Part shown: in pieces, positions 57,301 through 64,000 of the stretch
Layout: each line of letters begins with the position of its first letter
Numbering within the stretch: position 1 is the stretch's first letter
Origin: Dryobates pubescens
Lineage: Eukaryota; Chordata; Aves; Piciformes; Picidae
Direction: 5' to 3'
Assembly (NCBI RefSeq): GCF_014839835.1
Contig: NC_071624.1
Span: 21,471,675 to 21,535,674, forward strand
Length of the DNA stretch: 64,000 nt
Program-made: the position numbers and the translations under genes
Notes under the pieces: generated by a model
What the model was told of the DNA's origin: nothing
Databases searched by the model: none
What the model saw: only the letters and a program-made list of their open reading frames with translations

Positions 57301-59895
57301 CAGCTGATTCTCCTCGGTTCCCTGCAGGGAAGGGGCGCGGGGAGGATCTCTGCAGTGCTCAGCTGGGAAGGGGCTCAGCCTCCTGCTCCCCTTGAGGATC
57401 CCTGGAAGGGGGGAGGTCGGGGGGGAGCAAGGGCAGAGCCCACCCGGGGCTGAGCTGAAGCCTGGCTGCGTTCTGGCCTCACGGTGGGCAGAGAGGCGCC
57501 AGAGGGAGGAAGCGGCAGCGGTTTCCTGCTTCTTTATGGCCACTTTCATGGCTTGGTGGCTGCAGGGTGCCAGGCTGCAGGGTGCCAGGCTGGGCGGGCA
57601 CTGGCTTGGAAAGAAAAACCAACCAGCAGCCCTCCTGCGGTGGAAGGAGGTGGGAGACCTGCGGGCACAGCCACCAGGGGTCTGGCAGCAAGGTTAAGCC
57701 CCCCCGAAATCACACAGGGGGTGAGGGGGCTGTGGGTGGCATCGGAGGGGCCACGAACTGCAGCTGCATCGGCCAGATCCTGCTCCTGCAGGTCCCTGGG
57801 TGGGTTCCATGGGGCTTTAGGGGTGCCCCAAGCAGGGTCTGGTCTGCACACACCCCCAGGGCTGGCACCCCACAGAGGGATTGCCCCAGTGGTGATCCCA
57901 AAGGCTGTGCCAGGGCAGAGGATCTCCCTGGCAGCCAGAGGGACAGCAGCCAGACAGTGCCAAGGTCAGGCAGTGCTTGGGCAGTGTCAGGTCTGCTGCT
58001 CACAACTCCCTCCCCACTCTTGCTGCCCAAAGCCTCCAGTCTGGATAACCAGAGCCTCCAGAAAGACAGCCTCTGAAAACCCAGAGCCTCTAAACTCCAG
58101 AGCCTCCAAACCACAGACCCTTCAAAGAGACAGCCTTTGAAAACCCAAAGCCTCCCATGTCCAGAGCCTCCAAACCTCAGAACCTCCAAACCCCAGAGTC
58201 CCAGAGCCCCCAAACCCCTAGAATCTCTACACCCCAGAGCCCCTAAACCCCCAGAACCTCCACAGCCCAGAGCCTCCAAACCTCAGAACCTCCAACCCCC
58301 AGAATCTCCAAACCCCCCAGAGTCCCAGAGCCACCCAAACCTCAGAACCTCCAAACCCCAAAGCCTCCCAAACCCCCAGAGCCTCCAAAAAGCCAGCCTC
58401 TGAAAACCCACAGCTTCCAAACTCCAGAGCCTCCAAACCCCAGAACCTTCACACCCCAGAGTCCCAGAGCCCCCAAACCCCCAGAGTCCCCAAACCCCCC
58501 TGAGCCTCCAAACCCCCCTGAGCCTCCTGGAGCAGGTCAGAGCTCCCAGCAAGGACTTGTGCCAAGGGATTTAAAGCCCAGGCTCTGACACATGTGGTTT
58601 AAAAAAAGCCAGCGAGAGAGGGAGAGTCAAACCCCACAACTCCTGCTCCTTTCCTTGTTTATCCTCTTTTTCCATGACGGCTGCGGGGATTTTTTCGCTG
58701 CTTTTCCGGCAGCCCTGCCCCTGCCCTCCTGCCGAGCTCCTCAACGGCCACCTTGACGGCTCAGGACCACCCCGATGCCGTCCTCCTGTCCCAGCACTGT
58801 CCCCACATTCCCTGGCCACCCCCCCCCCCCCCCCAGTAAGGCTCAGAGCAATGAGGACAACGGCAGGAGATGAGGACAGCCCTTAGGGGGCTGCCAAGGA
58901 GGGAAAGCCCAACGCGGGGGCGGGGGGGGGGCTGCCAGTGGAGCACCCAGGATGCACAGCCAGGAGGGCTGGGAATGGTGAGAGGGTGACAGAGCCACCG
59001 GGGCTCCCCCCTGTCCTTTCGGGGTCCTGCTGCTTGTTCAAAGGACCCCACTCAAGGGCCAGCTGCAGGTGGTGGGGGCATGGTGGGGGCAGCTTCCCCC
59101 CCAGGGGGAAGCTCTAAAGTGGGGGCACTGCTTGGGGTATCCTAAAGCATTGGGTGCTACTGGGAGGTAAAGTCCCCGAGGGTGGCCCCAAATCAGGGGG
59201 TGGCATCACAGAAATCAGGGGGTGGCATCACAGCACTGCTGAGGGACGCCCCAAAAGCACAGACAACTACTGGGGACACCCAGAGGTAGCCTGGGGCAAA
59301 TCCCTAAAGTAGAGGCACTGCTGGGGGACAGCTCAAAGCCCCCCTGGGGGGAACCTCCAATGCAAGAGGATCCCCAAACCATACTGGAGAGAACCCCCAA
59401 AGCACAGGCACAGCTGGGTGGACACCCCAAACCCGCTCTGGAGGGGAACCCCCAATGCAAGAGGACCCCAAAGCCATCGAGGAGGGAACCTCTAATGCAA
59501 GAAGACCCCAAAGCCACTCTATAGGGGAACCCCCAAAGCACAGACACTGATGAGGTGGACACCTCAAAAAAACCTGGGCTAACCCCCAATGCAAGGGGAC
59601 CACAAAGCCAGCCTGGAGAGAACCCCCAAAGGGCAGGCACCGTTGGGGGTACCCCAAGTCGTTCTAGGCAAGACCCCGAAGCAGAAGGGACAACCTTAAG
59701 CCACCCTGGGAGCGTCCCCAAAGTGCAGGGACCTGTTGGGGGCACACCTGACAGCACTGTCAGGGTTGGGGGGGGTCCCTCTCCGGGTGTGTCGCTCCAA
59801 ACTCCTCCTCACCCCCACCGTGTCACTCACATGTCCTTGGCGGGCAGGTTCCTGGCCTCCACGATGCGGATGGACAGCGCGCTCCGCCGGGCCAT
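45357..59895 (-). CDS. RASA4: RASA4 (CAPRI), Ca2+-dependent Ras GTPase-activating protein (20 exons)
   Basis: Minus-strand coding exons: 59831-59895, 54174-54230, 53471-53584, 53088-53149, 52836-52968, 51284-51365, 51008-51139, 50822-50913, 50470-50593, 50209-50362, 49828-49892, 49542-49654, 49282-49468, 48321-48458, 47894-48196, 47649-47786, 47424-47559, 45741-45861, 45589-45647, 45357-45478. Sum 2397 nt, 798 aa (human about 803). Domains: C2A about 5-105 ([21 protein letters not shown] start), C2B about 135-230 ([15 protein letters not shown]), RasGAP about 260-510 with the arginine finger R346 in [10 protein letters not shown] and the FLR-type motif at R474 ([11 protein letters not shown]), PH about 565-672, then a Btk zinc motif H680, C691, C692, C702. 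CAPRI moves to the plasma membrane on Ca2+ rise and switches off Ras (and Rap). A Glu run at 551-558 lies between GAP and PH. The C terminus LLQLQT resembles human LLELQT. Confidence 0.95.
45940..46222 (-). mobile_element. CR1, older, RASA4 intron 17
   Basis: GCCGAGACCTCATCCAGCCC to CCATCTCTTGCCCTGTCACT. Confidence 0.8.
46223..46600 (+). mobile_element. CR1, older I-like, RASA4 intron 17
   Basis: GGCTGGAGCAGGGCCAGAGA to AGCAAGCTGTGGCCATGGTG. Confidence 0.85.
46625..47150 (-). mobile_element. CR1, older, RASA4 intron 17
   Basis: CTCCCAGGGAGCTGTAGAGA to CTGGCCAGGTCCCTCTGCAG, without its 3' end. Confidence 0.85.
47155..47398 (+). mobile_element. CR1 type I, 3' part, RASA4 intron 17
   Basis: CTCAAGCTGTGCCAGGGGAG to CCAGCCTGGTTGATTCTGTG, ending 25 bp from RASA4 exon 17. 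Confidence 0.9.
48562..48784 (+). mobile_element. CR1 type IV, RASA4 intron 13
   Basis: GGTTAGAGAGAAGAATTTAC to CCCAGGCTGGGACTCTGTGA. Confidence 0.85.
48950..49146 (+). mobile_element. CR1 type I, 3' part, RASA4 intron 13
   Basis: GTGCTGCCCAGGGAGGTGGT to CCAACCTTAGTGATACTGTG. Confidence 0.88.
51540..52735 (-). mobile_element. CR1 type II, about 1.2 kb, longest copy, RASA4 intron 5
   Basis: 3' end AGAATCCCAGCAGGGAGAGG. Upstream, minus-strand 52490-52620 reads [19 protein letters not shown], the CR1 reverse transcriptase. The frame is degraded, so it is inactive. Confidence 0.93.
53840..54065. repeat. polypurine (GAA/GGA-rich) tract, RASA4 intron 2
   Basis: More than 200 bp are almost purely A and G (AAGAAGGGGAAGAAAGAAGG) after a short AACAATAAT run. 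In the RASA4 transcript it is a long polypyrimidine stretch, about 110 nt downstream of the exon 2 donor at 54173. Confidence 0.9.
54990..56050. repeat. tandem repeat, 130-166-bp unit, about 7 copies, RASA4 intron 1
   Basis: GCAGCTGCTGGGGGG recurs at about 55076, 55208, 55374, 55540, 55706, 55848 and 55990. Units also share TTCCCCATCCCAAAGCCAGG and GAGCATGGAGGGACT. Spacing varies with small deletions. Confidence 0.8.
56055..56862. other. RASA4 intron 1, GC-rich, no gene
   Basis: Apart from a C run at 56119-56147 nothing repetitive. CpGs are moderately frequent (56360-56500, 56590-56730), possibly an intronic regulatory region. Confidence 0.4.
56865..57235. repeat. minisatellite, 20-bp unit, about 18 copies, RASA4 intron 1
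   Basis: Unit CCTGCAGCCAGCCGTGCCCC with A/G and C/T variants. The right half is an exact 20-bp ladder. Confidence 0.9.
57240..58020. other. RASA4 intron 1, no gene
   Basis: Contains a short duplicated phrase GCAGGGTGCCAGGCTG near 57566. Otherwise single-copy. Confidence 0.4.
58025..58540. repeat. irregular minisatellite of CCAGAGCCTCCAAA type, RASA4 intron 1
   Basis: Short C/A-rich units of roughly 12-16 bp (CCAGAGCCTCCAAACC, CCAGAACCTCCAAACC) in series, with a larger pattern marked by GACAGCCTCTGAAAACCC near 58060, 58130 and 58393. Confidence 0.75.
58541..59279. other. RASA4 intron 1, no gene
   Basis: C and G runs (58820, 58917), no exon. A small AATCAGGGGGTGGCATCACA duplication lies at 59190-59232. 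Confidence 0.4.
59280..59740. repeat. degenerate tandem repeat, about 55-65-bp unit, RASA4 intron 1
   Basis: Recurring AACCCCCAATGCAAGAGGAC, CCCCAAAGC and GCACAGACACTG blocks. Copies are diverged, so period and copy number are approximate. Confidence 0.6.
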
Positions 59896-59899
59896 GGCG

Positions 59900-60270
59900 G
59901 GCAGCGGAGCCGAGCCCAGCTGAGCCGATCTGAGCTGAGCTGAGCCGACCTGAGCCGAGCCGAGCTCAGCGGAGGAAGCCGAACGCAGCCTCGAACCCGC
60001 GGACGCAGAGCCCCGCGCCCATGTGCGGGCGGGCCCCTTCGCCTGCCAATCACTGCGGGGAGCCGGCCAAGGGGCGGGACAGGAGGCCAGTTCCTAGCAG
60101 TGATTGGGTGACAGCATCGGCTGTCGGCCAATAGGCGGAGTCCGGCGGGCGGGGGGCGGGACCGAGCCAGGAGTGGGAGGAGCCGGAGCCGGCCGGGTCC
60201 CCGCTAGGTCCCGCTCCGCCCCGGGGGACTCGGAGCGGATCTCCTCTGCGCTGGCACTTAGGGACAGGAT
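59900..60270 (-). promoter_or_regulatory. RASA4: RASA4 promoter, CpG island with CCAAT and GC boxes
   Basis: CpG-rich sequence upstream of the RASA4 start contains CCAAT at 60046-60050 and 60128-60132, its complement ATTGG at 60103-60107, and GC boxes (GGGGCGGG at 60071-60078 and around 60150-60165). No TATA box is evident. The arrangement suits NF-Y/SP1-driven transcription leftward into RASA4. Confidence 0.65.
59911..59970 (-). repeat. pentamer array in the RASA4 5' UTR
   Basis: Twelve 5-bp units of the type TGAGC/CGAGC/CGATC run without interruption, ending 16 bp before the RASA4 start codon. It should lie in the 5' UTR of the mRNA. Confidence 0.7.
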
Positions 60271-60484
60271 AGAGCTACATTGGGACCCAGCGGCCACCCG
60301 AGCCCGGGGGCTGCACCCCCGAGCCAGCACCGGCCTCTCCTCGCTGACCTGCTCCCTACACGCCCTGGCTCTGTGGCTTTGACCTCTTCATTAAGCATCC
60401 GCCCCCAGATGCAGCATCCCTGGAGTGACTGTGGTCATATCTCGGGGGCTTGGTGCCATAAGGAGACAACGTGGAGCCTCAGGC

Positions 60485-61258
60485 AGTCTGCTGATGGGAG
60501 CAGTGGCTGACAGCCCTCAGGCTGTGCTGCCATCCAGCCAGACCTGGCCAGGCTGCAGAGCTGGGCACAGGGAACCTCATGGAGCTCACCAAGGGCAAGG
60601 GCAGGGTCCTGGCCCTGGGGAGGAACAACCTCCTGCAGCAGCACAGCTGAGGGGGGACCTGCTGGGAAGCAGCTCCAAGGAGAAGGAGCTGGGAGTGCTG
60701 GGGGACAACAAGGTCCCCATGAGGCAGCAATGTGCCCTGGGGGCCAAGAAGGCCAATGGGGTCCTGGGGGGCAGGGAGAAGAGTGTGGGCAGCAGGGCAA
60801 GGGAGGTTCTGCTACCCCTCTGCTCTGCCCTAGGGAGCAGCTCTGGGAGGAGCAAAGGCTGAGAACCCTGGGGCTGAGAGCCTGAAGAAGAGCAGCCCCA
60901 GAGGGCAGCTGAGCAATGCTCAGCAAGAGCTAAAGGAGCTGTGGGGGGCAAGAGGCTGGGGCCAGACTCTGCTGAGTGGTGCCCAGGGACAGGCCAAGGG
61001 GCAGCAAGGGGCACAGAGTGGAGCCCAGGAGGTTGGATGTGAAGAGGAGGAGAAAGTTGTTTGTTGTGAGGGTGCTGGAGGCCTGGAGCAGGCTGCCCAG
61101 AGAGGTTGTGGAGTGTCCTGGTGTGGAGAGCTTCCAACCCCCCCTGGGCATTGTGGTGCTGGGCATTGTGCTGTGGGTGCCCTGCTGGAGCAGGGCTTGG
61201 CCTGGATGATCTCCAGAGGTCCCTTCCAACCCTTCCCTGCTGGGGTTCTGGAGTGGGG
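60485..61258 (+). mobile_element. CR1 type II, about 0.77 kb, upstream of RASA4
   Basis: CAGTGGCTGACAGCCCTCAG to CCAACCCTTCCCTGCTGGGG, a complete type II 3' end, with a short internal deletion near 60835. Confidence 0.92.
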
Positions 61259-62019
61259 ACAGGGGAACAGGTATCCTGCAGGACTTCCTCAGCACCTAAA
61301 GCCAGGGCTCAGGGCTGGCAGGTGCTGCCTGTCCTTGGCATTTGTGCCTGGGCACCACAAGGACACGACAGGGACGTGCTGGGGACATGCTGCCCCTCTG
61401 CCTCCCCCACAGAGGGGAACAGGGTGATGAGCAAGTCCCCTGACACCACCACTTGTGTGTCCCCATGTGCCACCTCTAGCCCTGCATGGCTCGGGGCTGC
61501 ATGTCCCCCCCTTGCATGTGCCCCCCCTAGCAGCTGCTGTGTGAGAGGGGACAGAGCCCCCAGCCCCTCACAGCCACTCTGGGTTAAACAGGGGCTTCAT
61601 CCTGAGGGGACCCCCAGCCCCTCACAGCCACTCTGGGTTAAACAGGGGCTTCATCCTGAGGGGACTGAGGGCACAAGTTCCTGCTGGGTGAAGCCATGCT
61701 CAGGCTGAGCTCCGTGGGGCTTGGGTTTCCTTGGCTGGGCTCCCTGGAGCCTGCTGCTGGCAGCAGCTCAGTGCAGCAGGGGCAGGTTGGTGACACCCCT
61801 GGCACCCTGGTGAGGGCACTGTGCCCACGGGTCAGATGTAAATGTGCCACCACCCCTGGTGCCCACAGGAAAATAGAGCTATTCATGGGGGGGTGTGGGA
61901 GGGGTGTGGGGGGCACCTGCCTGACAACACCCAAAGAGGCACAGCCACCCTGCACTGCTCCCCAGCCTCCCCTTCCTCAGCACCAGGGGAGGCTCTTCCT
62001 GCCTGGGCAGAATCAGGTC
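61259..62019. other. intergenic, no gene recognised
   Basis: Only the 54-bp duplication stands out. Confidence 0.4.
61561..61668. repeat. 54-bp direct duplication
   Basis: A block with CAGCCCCTCACAGCCACTCT and GGTTAAACAGGGGCTTCATC occurs twice in tandem with a 54-bp offset and no difference seen, so it is recent. Confidence 0.85.
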
Positions 62020-63165
62020 CCACATCCCCCAGTGCAGGACCAGGATCCCACATTGCCCCAGGGCAGGATCAGGAACCCACAGCCTGGAGCAGGATCAGTG
62101 CCCCACAGCCCTGTGCAGGATCAGGAACCCACAGCCCTGTGCAGGATCAGTGCCCCACAGCCTGGAGCAGGATCAGTGCCCCACAGCCCTGTGCAGGATC
62201 AGGAACCCACAGCCTGGTGCAGGATCAGTGCCCCACAGCCTGGAGCAGGATCAGTGCCCCACAGCCCTGTGCAGGATCAGGAACCCACAGCCTGGTGCAG
62301 GATCAGTGCCCCACAGCCTGGAGCAGGATCAGTGCCCCACAGCCTGGTGCAGGATCAGGAACCCACAGCCTGGTGCAGGATCAGTGCCCCACAGCCTGGT
62401 GCAGGATCAGGAACCCACAGCCCTGTGCAGGATCAGGAACCCACAGCCTGGTGCAGGATCAGTGCCCCACAGCCTGGAGCAGGATCAGTGCCCCACAGCC
62501 CTGTGCAGGATCAGGAACCCACAGCCCTGTGCAGGATCAGGAACCCACAGCCTGGTGCAGGATCAGTGCCCCACAGCCTGGAGCAGGATCAGTGCCCCAC
62601 AGCCCTGTGCAGGATCAGGAACCCACAGCCTGGTGCAGAATCAGTGCCCCACAGCCTGGTGCAGGATCAGTGCCCCACAGCCTGGTGCAGAATCCGTGCC
62701 CCACACCCTGGTGCAGGATCAGTGCCCCACAGCCTGGTGCAGGATCAGTGCCCCACAGCCTGGTGCAGGATGAGGAACCCACAGCCTGGTGCAGGATGAG
62801 GAACCCACAGCCTGGAGCAGGATCAGTGCCCCACAGCCTGGTGCAGGATGAGGAACCCACAGCCTGGTGCAGGACCAGGAACCCACAGCCTGGAGCAGGA
62901 TCAGTGCCCCACAGCCTGGTGCAGGATCAGGAACCCACAGCCTGGAGCAGGATCAGTGCCCCACAGCCTGGTGCAGGATCAGGAACCCACAGCCTGGTGC
63001 AGGACCAGGAACCCACAGCCTGGAGCAGGATCAGTGCCCCACAGCCTGGTGCAGGATCAGGAACCCACAGCCCGGTGCAGGACCAGGAACCCACAGCCTG
63101 GTGCAGGATCAGTGCCCCACAGCCTGGTGCAGAATCAGTGCCCCACAGCCTGGTACAGGATTAGG
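62020..63165. repeat. minisatellite, 26-bp unit, about 43 copies
   Basis: Unit reads CCACAGCCTGGTGCAGGATC followed by AGTGCC or AGGAAC. Variants CCTGTGC and CTGGAGC mix in. There are no indels in most of the array. It lies upstream of RASA4 in intergenic DNA. Confidence 0.95.
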
Positions 63166-63169
63166 GATT

Positions 63170-63965
63170 CTGGACCAGGTTCCCAACAGCCTATAGTACA
63201 GGATCAGGCCCCCCACAGCCCACCCTCCCCCTGCATGGGATCAGGGACCCATGTCCTGGTGCAGGATGTGGCCCCAGGCTGCCGGTCCCCTCTTGCCATC
63301 TCATGGCCAGTGAAGGAAGATCAGCAGCACCCAGGCAGGGCTGTGCCAGGGAGAGACCCTCCTCTGGGTTTGGGACATGGGGACACTGCTGTGGGGTGAC
63401 AGGGAATGGGGAGGAGCCCTCATCCCCAGTTCCTGGGGACAGGTCTGTGCCCCTCACCCCCATGCCAGGGCTGTTGGGCATCGGCCTCCCCTCACTGCCT
63501 CTTACCCCAGGAGACTTGCCCCAATCCAAAGAGGGTGCAGGTGGCACCACATGCCCCAAGCTGGGGGTGAAAAGGCTTCTCCCACTCCACAGCAGCCCTG
63601 GACACATCCTGCCCCAGGTGGCAGCAGTGCCACAGCCAGAGCCCTGCCCGGGGAGATGGGGACAAGGCCACCAGGGCTGCGGGAGGTGGTGAGAATCCAG
63701 CGGGTGCCAGGCCCAGGGGGCACACTCAGGAGGGGGATGCTGGGCATAAAGCACTCGGAAAAGCCTTTAATGGTTCATCCCCTGCTCAGTCACCGCTCCC
63801 TGGGGCTCTGCTCCGCGGAGCAGCCCTGGCTGTGCCCCCGGTGGTGGCAGGCATCATGCCACCGGCACCAGTGGGGCACTGGTGAGGGCACTCAAGGGTG
63901 CAAGGGGAGGTGATGAGGTGCTAGGGGGGTGGTGGGGTGGTGGCAGGGAGGTAGCAGAGGGCCGT
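63170..63965. other. intergenic or 3' flank of the next gene
   Basis: GC-rich single-copy DNA between the 26-bp minisatellite and the candidate stop codon. Open frames here look incidental. Confidence 0.4.
63766..63771 (-). terminator. candidate ATTAAA poly(A) signal
   Basis: Minus-strand ATTAAA about 200 nt past the candidate stop at 63974. Supports, but does not prove, a gene entering from the right. Confidence 0.3.
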
Positions 63966-63973
63966 GGTGGGGC

Positions 63974-64000
63974 TCAGAGGCGGGCAGCCGGCTGGTCGTA
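63974..64000 (-). CDS. possible C-terminal codons of a further minus-strand gene (partial, runs off the window)
   Basis: Reading the minus strand from the right edge gives YDQPAARL then TGA at 63974-63976. An ATTAAA variant poly(A) signal lies about 200 nt downstream at 63766-63771. That spacing fits a terminal exon with a short 3' UTR. Eight residues are too few to identify a family, and the frame is open by chance easily, so this is only a candidate. Confidence 0.25.
   Translation of the reverse strand, partial: YDQPAARL

Noticed and set aside
62020-63165. CRISPR-like regular repeats
   Set aside because: No distinct spacers; units are contiguous, and the DNA is from an animal.
61696-63399. 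Open frames of 183-440 codons rich in AGSGTHSLVQDQ
   Set aside because: By-product of the stop-free 26-bp minisatellite.

Overview
This is vertebrate nuclear DNA and almost certainly from a bird. CR1 LINE 3' ends are everywhere (59 pieces catalogued by eye, roughly 24 kb of the 64 kb), introns are short, GC is high, and there is much minisatellite DNA, as on an avian microchromosome. So many young, near-identical CR1 copies suggests a lineage with a CR1 burst such as Piciformes (woodpeckers and kin); that assignment is inference. No retrovirus-like or LTR element was recognised.

Four protein-coding genes could be assembled exon by exon from splice sites, reading phase and remembered vertebrate homologues: ALKBH4 (-, 3 coding exons, 5194-9942), LRWD1/ORCA (+, 15 coding exons, 13399-40999), POLR2J/RPB11 (-, 4 exons, 42360-44000) and RASA4/CAPRI (-, 20 exons, 45357-59895). 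All four are uninterrupted and keep phase at every junction, giving predicted proteins of 306, 752, 117 and 798 aa. The order ALKBH4-LRWD1-POLR2J-RASA4 matches human 7q22. A possible last codon block of a fifth minus-strand gene lies at the right edge.

Layout: 1-5 kb is CR1-rich intergenic DNA with a 49-bp minisatellite. ALKBH4 and LRWD1 diverge from a CpG island at 9.5-10.6 kb. LRWD1 spans 27 kb because its introns are packed with CR1, a 1.8-kb 17-bp minisatellite and simple repeats. LRWD1 and POLR2J converge, and the space between their poly(A) signals is filled by a 66-bp-unit minisatellite. POLR2J and RASA4 are both on the minus strand; another minisatellite lies between the POLR2J promoter and the RASA4 3' end. 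RASA4 has a compact 3' half and a 5.6-kb first intron made largely of tandem repeats. Upstream of RASA4 are a CCAAT/GC-box promoter, one CR1 and a 1.1-kb 26-bp minisatellite.

CR1 types used below, defined by 3' UTR wording: I, tail reads ...gaggtcttttccaacct; II, tail reads ...cagaggtcccttccaaccc with a CTCCAGCAGGGCACCC block; III, contains GGAGGTGTTTGCAGCCAGG; IV, contains CCCAGAGAGCTGGGAGCTGC; V, contains CATGGGCAGGGACACCTCCC; VI, contains GCCTGGATGTGTTCCTGTG; 'older' means more diverged. Boundaries of CR1 pieces were set by eye and are good to about 10-30 bp.

The genes are housekeeping or signalling genes with no evident joint pathway. The more unusual signals are in the non-coding DNA: a pair of CR1 copies in opposite orientation that share about 190 bp of non-CR1 3' flank, a near-perfect hairpin in POLR2J intron 1, pentamer arrays growing from CR1 3' ends, and the minisatellite between two convergent genes. 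I found no evidence of a wholly new biological system.
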